A stretch of 64,000 bases of DNA from Rhodohalobacter barkolensis (GTDB lineage Bacteria; Bacteroidota; Rhodothermia; Balneolales; Balneolaceae). This document shows, piece after piece, positions 37,947 to 46,644 of the stretch. Both the position numbers and the translations under genes were made by a program. Under the pieces are notes generated by a model. That model saw nothing but the letters and a program-made list of their open reading frames with translations, searched no databases and was not told the origin of the DNA. Position 1 is the stretch's first letter. Each line of letters begins with the position of its first letter. The stretch is from positions 1,736,001-1,800,000 of the forward strand of contig NZ_PISP01000001.1 of assembly GCF_002834295.1 (NCBI RefSeq), read 5' to 3'.

Positions 37947-39175
37947 CATATCATTTTTACCTCCGCAAGGATAAAGAAAGAGCCAATGGTGAATGTCCGA
38001 TTTATCTAAGAATAACAAAGAACCGAAAATCCAGATATAACAGTACTGGCATTTACGTTTTACCTAAGCATTGGAATGATGAAAAAGAAGTCATCAGAAA
38101 AACACATCGTAATGCAAAAAGTCTCAACAGTATATTAGAACGGGAGCAAAATAAAGCCGAAACAATTCAAGACGAATTAGGGGTATTTGGTAAAGACTCT
38201 GCAAAGACTATTCAGGAAAGACTTAAGCAACAGGAAAGCGGAGACTTCTTTGAACTGGCAAGTACTTACGAAAAAGAATTACAGGAGCGTAAAAAACTAT
38301 CAACTGTCAAAACGTTAGGTGTAGTATTAAACAAACTGGAAGCCTTTGAAGGTGACAGGGCGCTTCCACTCAAACATATCGATGCAGAATACTTAGAAAG
38401 GTTTGAGGGCTTCTTAAAACGCAAATACAAAAACCGTTCTACAACTATCAATAAAAACTTTGAGCCTATTCGGGCGATTATAAGAAAAGCCTTACAAAAA
38501 CATTTAATATCGATAGACCCATTCATCAATTTTAAAGGAGCAAAAAGAGGAAAACCAAAGCCTAAGACAAAACTTACTATCGAACAAATTAGAGCTATTG
38601 AGCAAACAACTCTAAATACAAACTCTAACCTCTGGAATACCAGAAACTATTTTATGTTTTCCTTTTATAGTGCCGGTATTCGATTTGGTGATCTTTGTTG
38701 TTTGAAATGGAAAGACGTAAAAGGCGATCAGCTTTCCTACCAGATGAATAAGAATGATAAAGTCTTCACAATTGATATGAATAAATACCAAAAAAATATT
38801 CTGGAGCATTATTCTGAGGATAAAAAGAAAGATCAATTCATTTTTCCAATTCTAAATAATCACAAAGACTATTCAGACCCAATTTTTTTAAGAGAACAAA
38901 TCGGCAACAAAAATGTACTCATCAATAAATGGCTTAGAAAAATTGCGGAAAAAGTGAATGAAAGACTGGAAAAAGAAGAATCAAAAGTACCATCTATCGA
39001 TGGAATTTCTTTTCATGTTGCCAGACATAGCTTTGCTCAATACGCAGTCGAAAAAGGCTTAAGTATTTATGAAGTGATGCAAACATTAAGACATTCACAG
39101 ATCAAGACTACTCAAAGATACTTGAAAGGGTTGGATGAACAGCTGGCAGATAAAGCAATGAAGAAGGTATTTTAA
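37937..39175 (+). CDS. Tyrosine recombinase/integrase (Phage_int_SAM_5-type)
   Basis: The 412-residue protein has an N-terminal arm-binding domain (residues 1-about 75, TYHFYLRKDKERANGECPI), a SAM-like core-binding domain (about 100-210) and a catalytic domain. Catalytic residues seen: Arg in GIRFGDLCCL, the HVARH box, His in LRHSQIKTTQ, and the nucleophile Tyr in QRYLKGL. It is the organisation of Bacteroidota integrases. The ATG lies inside a pair of inverted recombinase-type sites. The next gene begins right after its stop (TAAATG). It surely mediates integration at the tRNA. Confidence 0.95.
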   Translation: MGTTYHFYLRKDKERANGECPIYLRITKNRKSRYNSTGIYVLPKHWNDEKEVIRKTHRNAKSLNSILEREQNKAETIQDELGVFGKDSAKTIQERLKQQESGDFFELASTYEKELQERKKLSTVKTLGVVLNKLEAFEGDRALPLKHIDAEYLERFEGFLKRKYKNRSTTINKNFEPIRAIIRKALQKHLISIDPFINFKGAKRGKPKPKTKLTIEQIRAIEQTTLNTNSNLWNTRNYFMFSFYSAGIRFGDLCCLKWKDVKGDQLSYQMNKNDKVFTIDMNKYQKNILEHYSEDKKKDQFIFPILNNHKDYSDPIFLREQIGNKNVLINKWLRKIAEKVNERLEKEESKVPSIDGISFHVARHSFAQYAVEKGLSIYEVMQTLRHSQIKTTQRYLKGLDEQLADKAMKKVF

Positions 39176-40045
39176 ATGGCGGAAGCAATTTACACTGTTG
39201 ATGATTGGAAAAGTGGTTTGATTCACGAGCATTTAAAGAAGAGGGAATTGCCTCAAGTTATACTGGATGAAGTTAAAAATGTTGGGTTTCTGAATGAATT
39301 GCTTTACAGAAAAAAATTCATACTCGAAAAAGACTATGATGAGATTAAAAGCATTATGAAAGATGTCTTTTTCCGTGTACTAGATCACAACGTTCAACAA
39401 AGACTTGATTTTTTTAAACCAAAATTGAAAGAAGCCTATCGCCCCAAACAGCTTTTAGATGAACGTATAAAAGAATTACAGAATACGTTTGACAAAGCAG
39501 ACTCTCATTACCGAGAAGAAGCTTTAAAAGGTGGGTGGAGTGAAATTGGCATTGATAGCGAAACTTACAAAAAGATCAATGATGAAAAATATAAAAGCAT
39601 ACCGGTTTCATTAATCCAGTTCACTCCTAAAAGACAATTTGAAAGGCTCGGTGGTTTTCACCCTCATTTCACAGATAAATACTACCAAATGCAAAATATC
39701 ACATTCGATGTTTCTGAGGTATTTAGGTTTAGAGAAAGACTCATTGAATTCAGGAGTGGAAAAGATATTTCTCAAATCAACAAATACCCTGCCCCTTTTG
39801 AGATAGCCAAGCTTTTTAAAGACCAATCAAAAGTAAAGAGATCAGATTATTCTACTGAAGATTATACCTTCGTTATGAAATATGCGATGGAAAATGATAC
39901 TCAAGGAAATGTATCTAAATTAATAAGGCAAATAACTGAAGCTAAGAATTGTCCAAAAGTTATCTCAAAGAATAAAGAAACCAACTCTAATACACTTCGT
40001 CGATGGATTGAGTTTTATGATACCAAAGCGGGTATCAAACGCTAG
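39176..40045 (+). CDS. Hypothetical protein following the integrase, 289 aa
   Basis: No family recognised. It is abutted by the integrase stop (no gap), implying coupled expression. The protein is highly charged, Lys/Glu-rich and soluble, without membrane segments or Cys clusters beyond isolated residues. A basic motif KRQFERLGGFHPHF near residue 150 and RRWIEFYDTKAGIKR at the end could bind nucleic acid (guess only). It may be an accessory factor of recombination. Confidence 0.75.
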   Translation: MAEAIYTVDDWKSGLIHEHLKKRELPQVILDEVKNVGFLNELLYRKKFILEKDYDEIKSIMKDVFFRVLDHNVQQRLDFFKPKLKEAYRPKQLLDERIKELQNTFDKADSHYREEALKGGWSEIGIDSETYKKINDEKYKSIPVSLIQFTPKRQFERLGGFHPHFTDKYYQMQNITFDVSEVFRFRERLIEFRSGKDISQINKYPAPFEIAKLFKDQSKVKRSDYSTEDYTFVMKYAMENDTQGNVSKLIRQITEAKNCPKVISKNKETNSNTLRRWIEFYDTKAGIKR

Positions 40046-40076
40046 TGAAGCTCTGATAAAAGCAGTTTTTTAATTT

Positions 40077-40131
40077 TCCTGCTTTCTTCCTGCTATTCCT
40101 TCTATTGTCTCCTGCTATGTTTCCTTTCTAT
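40077..40131. repeat. Helically phased TCCTGCT repeats upstream of the HTH gene
   Basis: TCCTGCT occurs at 40077, 40088 and 40110, that is 11 and 22 bp apart, with degenerate TCCTTCTAT at 40097 and TCCTTTCTAT at 40122. The whole 55-bp stretch is pyrimidine-rich on the plus strand and sits between the 289-aa gene and the HTH gene. It resembles iterons or an operator for a phased DNA-binding protein. Confidence 0.5.
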
Positions 40132-40169
40132 CGTGTAGGTAAATGAAATAGGAAAAAGCCCTACACATT

Positions 40170-40457
40170 ATGCAAGCTTACATTCCAGATGAAGCAACAT
40201 TGGAAAAGGTCATAGCCAAAGTTACTAGAAGAGTAGTCATAGAAATTCTTCCTGATGTTATCAGAAAGGCAACCCGAAAAGAGTGGTTGACTACTGATGA
40301 TGTAATGGAAATTCTGGATTGCTCAAGAAGACATGTTCAATATCTGAGAGACAGTAAGCAACTCACCTTTTCTCAAAATGGGAGGACGATCAGATATCAT
40401 TTCGATGATCTGGAATCATTCATGAATTCCCATAAAGTAGAATCCGAGAGAGCATAA
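40170..40457 (+). CDS. HTH protein, excisionase/MerR-type (HTH_17-like)
   Basis: Residues about 38-88 form a winged helix of the excisionase (HTH_17) kind: WLTTDDVMEILDCSRRHVQYLRDSKQ followed by a strand and RTIRYHFDDLESFM. The N-terminal 35 residues are a helix. In integrative elements of Bacteroidota such proteins act as recombination directionality factors or local regulators. The phased TCCTGCT repeats directly upstream are a plausible binding site. Confidence 0.85.
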   Translation: MQAYIPDEATLEKVIAKVTRRVVIEILPDVIRKATRKEWLTTDDVMEILDCSRRHVQYLRDSKQLTFSQNGRTIRYHFDDLESFMNSHKVESERA

Positions 40458-40508
40458 GATAGGATTACTTCTCAATTCATTTTCGGGCACTGCTGGAGAG
40501 CAACCCGA

Positions 40509-40575
40509 CCACACGGAGAAAGCCAAGAGGTTAAATATGCCTCTTGGCACTCTTTAAACACCTTTCTCTGTGTGG
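40509..40575. repeat. Nested hairpin A
   Basis: Outer arms CCACACGGAGAAAG (40509-40522) and CTTTCTCTGTGTGG (40562-40575) pair over 14 bp with one G-U. Inside, GCCAAGAGG (40522-40530) pairs with CCTCTTGGC (40540-40548) round a 9-nt AT-rich loop. Confidence 0.75.
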
Positions 40576-40626
40576 AAAAACTCATTCAAATGTCTTTTAA
40601 GAATCCATATGTGGATTAAGACTAAG

Positions 40627-40664
40627 GCGTACCGCGGGGTACTATCCTTGTCCCCGCGGTACGC
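40627..40664. repeat. Perfect 13-bp GC-rich hairpin C
   Basis: GCGTACCGCGGGG (40627-40639) and CCCCGCGGTACGC (40652-40664) pair exactly around the 12-nt loop TACTATCCTTGT. It stands out in an AT-rich island. A smaller AATCCA/TGGATT hairpin lies just before it (40602-40617). Confidence 0.85.
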
Positions 40665-40697
40665 GGATCTCTGATAGGACTCTGAGCTAAATAAATA

Positions 40698-40738
40698 GGC
40701 GGACAAGCAACTCGATGTTGCTTGTGCGACTTCCCGCC
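40698..40738. repeat. Hairpin D ahead of the HUH gene
   Basis: ACAAGCAAC (40703-40711) pairs with GTTGCTTGT (40717-40725) round TCGAT; outer GGCGG (40698-40702) can pair with CCGCC (40734-40738). It ends 24 bp before the HUH start codon. Confidence 0.75.
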
Positions 40739-40761
40739 GAATCTCAAAAAATGACAATCAA

Positions 40762-41157
40762 ATGAATTATGAAAGGAACTACAAACTACAAAGGGAATAC
40801 ACGGAATGGCTTTCCAAAGAACGTTGGGACTATTTCTTCACTGGAACATTCAAATTTGAAGGTATCACTCCTAACGGCGCACGTAGGGCAGCTGAACGAT
40901 TTTTTCGAGGATTCCCTACCAAGGAACTTGTGGTTCTTTTCATCGAATCGGGAAGTTTATATGGAAAGGTTCATCTGCACGGTCTGTTACGTTTCCGTAT
41001 CGATAGAAAACCTTCAGCTGAAACTATTTGGAGAGGATGGTTCGACAAATATGGACGTGCCAAAGTGGAAGTTCCTAAATCCTCAGAAGACGTTTCAAGC
41101 TACTGTTGTAAGTATGTCACGAAAGAAATGAAAGATGAAACCTTTATAGTCTTATGA
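40762..41157 (+). CDS. Small HUH-type (rolling-circle replication-associated) endonuclease, 131 aa
   Basis: Three motifs of rolling-circle initiators appear in order and spacing: motif 1 FFTGTF (residues 25-30), motif 2 HLH (H71 and H73, in KVHLHGLLRF), and motif 3 with Y114-x2-K117 in SSYCCKYVTKE. This matches the microvirus VP4/REP_ORF2-G2P-like single-Tyr HUH family, whose members nick one strand at an origin and start replication. At 131 residues it is little more than the catalytic core, with no helicase. A tandem hairpin cluster lies immediately upstream. The next gene overlaps its stop by 4 bp (ATGA). Confidence 0.78.
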   Translation: MNYERNYKLQREYTEWLSKERWDYFFTGTFKFEGITPNGARRAAERFFRGFPTKELVVLFIESGSLYGKVHLHGLLRFRIDRKPSAETIWRGWFDKYGRAKVEVPKSSEDVSSYCCKYVTKEMKDETFIVL

Positions 41158-41414
41158 AAGCAGAAAACGAACAACTTGCAAAACTATACAGACAAACAGG
41201 AAGGTGGGTAAATGATACTCCTGTGAATGAAGAAAACCATTGGTGTTCACGTTGTAAAAACCGATTGGGAAAGACAGAAAAGATTTCTTTTACAGTTTAT
41301 GGTTTACTTTGGAAGCCGTTTAGATTTGAGTATCACCCAGTATGCTTAATTAAGGCTCTTAATGAATGGGAAAATAATCTAAAAGAAAAGAAACATCTTT
41401 CTGATGCTGAATAA
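41154..41414 (+). CDS. Small putative zinc-binding protein, 86 aa
   Basis: Overlaps the HUH gene by 4 bp, so it is translationally coupled. HWCSRCKNRLG and the later YHPVCL supply a CxxC plus His/Cys that could bind zinc (HxCxxC... HxxC). It has no membrane segment and is charged toward the C-terminus. Coupling to the HUH gene suggests a replication accessory role (inference); no family recognised. Confidence 0.72.
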   Translation: MKAENEQLAKLYRQTGRWVNDTPVNEENHWCSRCKNRLGKTEKISFTVYGLLWKPFRFEYHPVCLIKALNEWENNLKEKKHLSDAE

Positions 41415-41537
41415 ATCATTTAATGCCCATTTCTAACCTTTTATTCATTGATTTTAGCCATTCAAATTTGACATCAAAAAGGCTAAAAGTGCCTTTTAAA
41501 TGACATTTAACCGTTAACATTAACAATAGTAAGTAAA

Positions 41538-41756
41538 ATGGAACAAGTAGAAGAAATCAAATGCCCATTATGTGATGAGTCCTTTCGAGATAAAAGGGGA
41601 TTAACCTCTCATGCAAGAAATAAGCATGACTTGGAAAAGGATGAAGTCTTTGAAAAAATGACCCAGAAAGAGCAGGAAAAGAAAGAATGGAAAATACTTG
41701 GAGGAATTGGGACAATTTTTCTAGCTCTAATTACACTGGGGAAATTCTCAAAATAA
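41538..41756 (+). CDS. C2H2 zinc-finger protein with C-terminal membrane helix, 72 aa
   Basis: C9-x2-C12-x12-H25-x4-H30 (KCPLCDESFRDKRGLTSHARNKH) matches a classical C2H2 finger including the hydrophobic Phe and Leu between. A Glu/Lys-rich helix then leads to a hydrophobic segment (about 51-67; ILGGIGTIFLALITLG), probably one membrane helix. Such a finger on a membrane tether is uncommon in bacteria. It is separate from the 86-aa gene by 123 bp. Function unknown; DNA binding at the membrane is a guess. Confidence 0.68.
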   Translation: MEQVEEIKCPLCDESFRDKRGLTSHARNKHDLEKDEVFEKMTQKEQEKKEWKILGGIGTIFLALITLGKFSK

Positions 41757-42056
41757 CCTGGTACTAAATTAGTAGATTGCAAAATCTGCTATAAAATACA
41801 TTCTTCGATAAAAATAACCTTCTGTTTCCCCAAAAGATTTTTAAAAAGATCCATCGTATCTATCCTGTAAATAAGCTACAGTCTATTCGGGAAACATCCT
41901 TTTAATTTTAGTTAGCTATTTTCTAAGTATTTAGGTTATTTTGGCATAATTACTTACAAAATGTGTTTTTACTAACAATTTTGCAGCTTAAAAGACCTAT
42001 TTACGGTCTAAGCCATATCAGAGTAAGAATCTTAAAAGAAAAGGATTAAGACATAG
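41757..42056. other. AT-rich intergenic region upstream of the restriction operon
   Basis: 300 bp without an ORF or recognised repeat. It is very AT-rich and likely carries the promoter of the mod-res-nuclease operon. A weak hairpin (AGACC and GGTCT, about 41994-42010) is the only structure I see. Confidence 0.5.
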
Positions 42057-44081
42057 ATGAAACTTTACGAGACACTAGAGAAACAGCTCAAAAACGAACC
42101 TAATTTTGTAAGTGATAATGGGATTTTGAAAAAGTGGGTGATCTTAAACAAAGCACAAAACTTTGACCAAGACTTGATAGCTATGTTATTGGAGAACCAA
42201 GAGTTGAAACAGAAATTTTTCATGGATATAGAAGGGACATTGGTCTTCAACCAGAACCTTTTTATGGATTTTCTCGAACAGAAAAACTATTTGAACGATA
42301 GCTACACCCAGTATAGAAATAAAGTTGGATTCGCCATTGGTGATAAACATCTGAAGCAACGAAATGAAATTTCATTAGTATGGCCTTTTAAAGACTGTGT
42401 ACTAGAGGGTGGGCAAAGCCGTGAAGAACAAGAACGAGAGGAAATTTTTTTTAACGAAATACTAGCCCAAGATGAGATAACTCAGTTGTTAGAGCCTAAA
42501 GTACTGTCTAAAGCCAAAGTCTTTTTTGAAGGAGGTGAAAAACCATTCAGTAGTTTTAAACGTGATGCCGAATATAATAAGAAAAGAGGGTTGCCAGAAA
42601 ACACAATTACTGACAATCTACTTATTAAAGGAAATAACCTAATGGCATTACACTCACTAAAAAGAGAGTTTTTCGGAAAGGTAAAGTTGATTTACATAGA
42701 CCCTCCATTTAACACAGGAAAGGATGAATTTAATTATAACGACAGATTCAATCATTCAACTTGGCTTACATTCATGAAAAATAGGTTGCAGGCCGCTAAA
42801 GAATTGCTTAAAGAAGATGGAATAATGGTTGTCCATGTTGGTAATGAAGAAGCAGCTTACATTCAGGTTCTTTTAGATGAAGTTTTTAATAGAGAGAACT
42901 ACCTGAATCATATAACTATGAGTACGAATCCGCCCTCTGGTTTCAAAGCCACAAGTTCGAAAATATTCTCGACTGCAAATCACATATTCTTTTACGGCAA
43001 AAATTTAGAGCATTCAGAATTAAATAAACTTCATGTTCCTAAAGGATATGATACTGCATACAAATACTATTTGATCAATCCTGAAGATGACTTTTCAAAA
43101 TGGAAATACTGTAACATTATTGATGAAATTGCCAGAAGACTAGGATATGAAGACACAAAAACTCTTAAAAAATCTGTAAGCAAATCTGAGTTATTAAAAA
43201 AGACTGCTAATTTTGCTCATAAGAATAATAATAGAGTATTTCGTACTGCTGCAGTTGGTGGTGGAGCTAGGAAAAAAAGAAAGAAAACAATTGAAAAATC
43301 GAAAGAGAATAGAGGTGTTGTTATGCAACATCCCGGGGAAGATGTCGAGGGGTTTTATATATTAAATGGAGAAATGATCATTTTTTGGTCTAATACATAT
43401 AAGGAGATAGATGGCGAATTATTGCCAGGGCAATCATTAACTGATGTATGGACTGATATTGGATTTACTGGAATTTCAAGTGAAGGAGGAGTAACTCTAA
43501 AAAATGGTAAAAAACCTGAGTTACTTCTTAAAAGAATTTTAGACTTGGCTTCTGAGCCTGGTGATATCGTTCTAGACTATCATTTAGGTAGTGGTACAAC
43601 TGCTGGAGTTGCAATGAAAATGCAGAGACAATTTATTGGAATTGAGCAATTACACTATGGTAAAAATGACAGTTTAATACGCTTAAAAAACGTAATTAAT
43701 GGTGATAAATCAGGAGTATCAAAATACAAAGATGTTAATTGGAAAGGCGGGGGCTCTTTCACATATTTTCAACTCAAAAAATATAATCAACATTTTATTG
43801 AAGAGATTGAAGAAGCAAAAGACACCAAGGAATTATTGAAAATTTGGGAGGATATGAAAGCTAAAAGTTTTATGAAATATAATGTGGATATTAAAAAGCA
43901 GGAACAGCATATAGAAGACTTTAAAGCACTCAGTCTTGATGATCAGAAGAAACACCTTTGTGAACTGCTCGATAAAAACCAACTGTATGTCAATCTTTCA
44001 TCTCTTTACGATAAAGACTTTTTATCCTCAGATACAGAAAAGTTAGTTACACAAGACTTTTACCAACTTAAAACTAAGTAA
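42057..44081 (+). CDS. mod: Type III restriction-modification methyltransferase subunit
   Basis: N6-adenine methyltransferase that also sets target specificity for the type III complex. Motif IV DPPF is at residues 215-218 (IYIDPPFNTGKDEF) and the SAM-binding motif I follows later, DYHLGSGTT from residue 507, giving the beta-class order. The variable region between (about 260-490) is the likely target-recognition domain. Length 674 is ordinary for Mod. Its stop is 4 bp before the res start. The AT-rich composition differs from chromosomal neighbours. I cannot predict the recognised sequence. Confidence 0.93.
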   Translation: MKLYETLEKQLKNEPNFVSDNGILKKWVILNKAQNFDQDLIAMLLENQELKQKFFMDIEGTLVFNQNLFMDFLEQKNYLNDSYTQYRNKVGFAIGDKHLKQRNEISLVWPFKDCVLEGGQSREEQEREEIFFNEILAQDEITQLLEPKVLSKAKVFFEGGEKPFSSFKRDAEYNKKRGLPENTITDNLLIKGNNLMALHSLKREFFGKVKLIYIDPPFNTGKDEFNYNDRFNHSTWLTFMKNRLQAAKELLKEDGIMVVHVGNEEAAYIQVLLDEVFNRENYLNHITMSTNPPSGFKATSSKIFSTANHIFFYGKNLEHSELNKLHVPKGYDTAYKYYLINPEDDFSKWKYCNIIDEIARRLGYEDTKTLKKSVSKSELLKKTANFAHKNNNRVFRTAAVGGGARKKRKKTIEKSKENRGVVMQHPGEDVEGFYILNGEMIIFWSNTYKEIDGELLPGQSLTDVWTDIGFTGISSEGGVTLKNGKKPELLLKRILDLASEPGDIVLDYHLGSGTTAGVAMKMQRQFIGIEQLHYGKNDSLIRLKNVINGDKSGVSKYKDVNWKGGGSFTYFQLKKYNQHFIEEIEEAKDTKELLKIWEDMKAKSFMKYNVDIKKQEQHIEDFKALSLDDQKKHLCELLDKNQLYVNLSSLYDKDFLSSDTEKLVTQDFYQLKTK

Positions 44082-44085
44082 CCTT

Positions 44086-46644
44086 ATGCCTTTTTTGTAC
44101 GATACCATTATAAGGGAATTTGGTAAACGAGAGATTGAACGAACTGAAGTGCCAAAGATTATTTTAGACAATCTTCGCCCAAAATTCAGTCCAAGGCCAT
44201 ATCAAGTTGAAGCCTTTCGACGCTTTGTTCTTTGCTACAATGAAGATTTTAAAGGCAAACCTTACAAACCATTACACTTGTTGTATAATATGGCAACTGG
44301 GAGTGGTAAGACACTGATAATGGCGGGTCTAATTTTATACTTGTACGAAAAAGGACATCGAAATTTTTTGTTCTTTGTAAACAGCAGTAACATTATTAAA
44401 AAAACTAAAGACAATTTTCTAAATCCACAATCCAGTAAATACCTCTTTAGTAGAAAAGTTGTACACGATAGTAGAGAGATACTTATCAAGGAAGTAAAGA
44501 ATTTTGAAGAGGCCGACTCAGAGAACATTAATATCAAGTTCACAACAATTCAACAATTACATATTGACCTTGATAATACTAAAGAGAACAGTATCACCAT
44601 TGAAGATTTTAAAAATAAAAAAGTGGCTCTCATTGCAGATGAAGCTCATCATTTGAATTCAGCTACTCGAAACAATGGTAATATGTTTGATAGTTGGGAG
44701 GGTACGGTAATGAATATATTAAAAGCTAATTTTGACAATATCCTACTAGAGTTTACCGCAACGCTTGATTATGAAAATCGTGAGATAGCTGATAAATACA
44801 AAGATAAAGTTATTTACAAATACGATTTAGCTCAGTTCAGATTGGATAAATATTCCAAAGAAATAAATCTAGTCCGGTCACTATATGACGAGAAAGAACG
44901 GATGATTCAGGCATTAGTATTAAACCTATATCGTCAGGAATTAGCAACATCATGCAACATCAACCTCAAACCTGTAATTCTTTTTAAAGCGAAAAGAACA
45001 ATAGCAGAGTCAGAGCAGAACAAAATTAATTTTCACCGGTTGATTGATGAATTTTCTCAAGATATGGTGGAGAATATTCAACAAACATCTACTGTGCCAA
45101 TTGTTCAAAAAGCTTTTCAATTTTTCCAAAGGAATGGGCTATCAAACAACAAAATAGCAAAAAGAATTAAAGCTAACTTTAAAGAGGAAAATTGCATTAG
45201 CGCCAATAATGATGCTGAAACTGAAAAAAATCAGATTTTACTAAATACTTTAGAGGATGAAAATAACCCTATTCGTGCTGTCTTTGCTGTTAAGAAATTA
45301 AACGAAGGTTGGGACGTATTGAATTTGTTTGATATTGTAAGACTTTATGAAGGACGAGACGGACGGGCAGGTAATCCGGGCAATACTACCATTTCTGAAG
45401 CTCAACTTATAGGTAGAGGGGCAAGATATTTTCCTTTTACTTTAGAAGAAGGACAGAACCCATATAAAAGAAAATTCGATAATGATGTTTCTAACGACTT
45501 AAAAATACTTGAAGAGCTCTATTATCACACCAAGGAGGATAGTAGATACATCTCTGAGCTAAAGCAAGCACTCGTTTACACTGGAATCTATGAAGACGAA
45601 AGTAATTTGGAAACCAAGCAGTTGACACTGAAAGATGAGTTCAAGCAAACTAATTTCTACAAAACTGGCAAAGTTTTTTACAACAGAAAAATTGAAAAAA
45701 GCTATGACAATGTTAAATCATTTAACGATTTAGGTGTAAAGAAAAAGAATCACAAACATACACTTTCATCAGGCTTTGGTAAAATGACAGCTCTTTTCAT
45801 CAAAGATGATAATGACATTGACTCAGATGAATTTGAATCGAAAGATATATTGGTTAATGATATTCCAAAACATATTGTCCGTTTTGCATTATCACAAAAT
45901 CCTTTTTTCTATTTTGATAATCTTGTTAAATATTTTCCAAATCTCGGATCCTTATCCAATCTCATAGCGAATGAAAATTATCTTTCCGACTTGGAAATAA
46001 CATTTAACGGTACAAAAAACCGGTTGGCAAATATTGATAATGAGGATTATTTATCTGCCATAAACGGATTATTAGAGTCAATAGAGTTAGATATTAAATC
46101 TAATCTTAATGAATATGAGGGTTCAGATTACATAGAGGATTACCTACATAAAGTTTTTAAAAACAAGGAAATTAACGTGAGTAAAAATTCTGAACGATCC
46201 TATGGACAAGAAGACTTTGTTTCTGATAAACCCTGGTATGTGTTTAATGCAAATTATGGTACTAGTGAGGAAAAAGAATTCGTAAAAATGTTCGCCAGGC
46301 GCTTTAAATATTTAGAAAACAAATATCATAATATCTACCTAATACGAAATGAACGTCAATTGAAAATATTTGATGATTCAGGGCAAAGATTTGAGCCGGA
46401 CTTCATTTTATTCTGCAAACAAAAAAATGGAGAAGAACTAACTTATCAAGTATTTATAGAACCTAAAGGAGCGCATCTTATTGCTAATGACAAGTGGAAA
46501 GAAAGTTTCTTAAAGAAAATTCGTCAAGAAAAGAAAACTATAAAAATCGACACTGATAAATACTTAATAACTGGTGTTCCGTTTTATAATAATGCCAATG
46601 AAAACGAATTTATTGACAGTCTAAATTCAGTAATAGATTTATGA
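44086..46644 (+). CDS. res: Type III restriction enzyme subunit (helicase-nuclease)
   Basis: SF2 ATPase that cleaves unmodified DNA with Mod. Walker A GSGKT is at residues 72-76 in NMATGSGKT, the DEAH box at 185-188, and a helicase C-like part with IGRGARYFPF near residue 440. The C-terminal nuclease is PD-(D/E)XK: D772 in FEPDFILF and E792-x-K794 in IEPKG. All catalytic elements are intact, so it should be active. It overlaps the next gene by 4 bp (ATGA). Confidence 0.93.
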   Translation: MPFLYDTIIREFGKREIERTEVPKIILDNLRPKFSPRPYQVEAFRRFVLCYNEDFKGKPYKPLHLLYNMATGSGKTLIMAGLILYLYEKGHRNFLFFVNSSNIIKKTKDNFLNPQSSKYLFSRKVVHDSREILIKEVKNFEEADSENINIKFTTIQQLHIDLDNTKENSITIEDFKNKKVALIADEAHHLNSATRNNGNMFDSWEGTVMNILKANFDNILLEFTATLDYENREIADKYKDKVIYKYDLAQFRLDKYSKEINLVRSLYDEKERMIQALVLNLYRQELATSCNINLKPVILFKAKRTIAESEQNKINFHRLIDEFSQDMVENIQQTSTVPIVQKAFQFFQRNGLSNNKIAKRIKANFKEENCISANNDAETEKNQILLNTLEDENNPIRAVFAVKKLNEGWDVLNLFDIVRLYEGRDGRAGNPGNTTISEAQLIGRGARYFPFTLEEGQNPYKRKFDNDVSNDLKILEELYYHTKEDSRYISELKQALVYTGIYEDESNLETKQLTLKDEFKQTNFYKTGKVFYNRKIEKSYDNVKSFNDLGVKKKNHKHTLSSGFGKMTALFIKDDNDIDSDEFESKDILVNDIPKHIVRFALSQNPFFYFDNLVKYFPNLGSLSNLIANENYLSDLEITFNGTKNRLANIDNEDYLSAINGLLESIELDIKSNLNEYEGSDYIEDYLHKVFKNKEINVSKNSERSYGQEDFVSDKPWYVFNANYGTSEEKEFVKMFARRFKYLENKYHNIYLIRNERQLKIFDDSGQRFEPDFILFCKQKNGEELTYQVFIEPKGAHLIANDKWKESFLKKIRQEKKTIKIDTDKYLITGVPFYNNANENEFIDSLNSVIDL

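Larger units (their letters stand above)
40458..40761. other. Structured 304-bp non-coding segment, candidate origin or nick region
   Basis: There is no convincing ORF, but three strong inverted repeats and one weaker one lie in tandem (40509-40575, 40602-40617, 40627-40664, 40698-40738). It leads directly into the HUH-type endonuclease gene, whose family nicks DNA at hairpins, so it may be the replication or transfer origin. A structured RNA is an alternative. Confidence 0.6.

Noticed and set aside
40458-40761. Retron or CRISPR-like non-coding element
   Set aside because: There is no reverse transcriptase and no regularly repeated spacer pattern; hairpin arms differ from one another.
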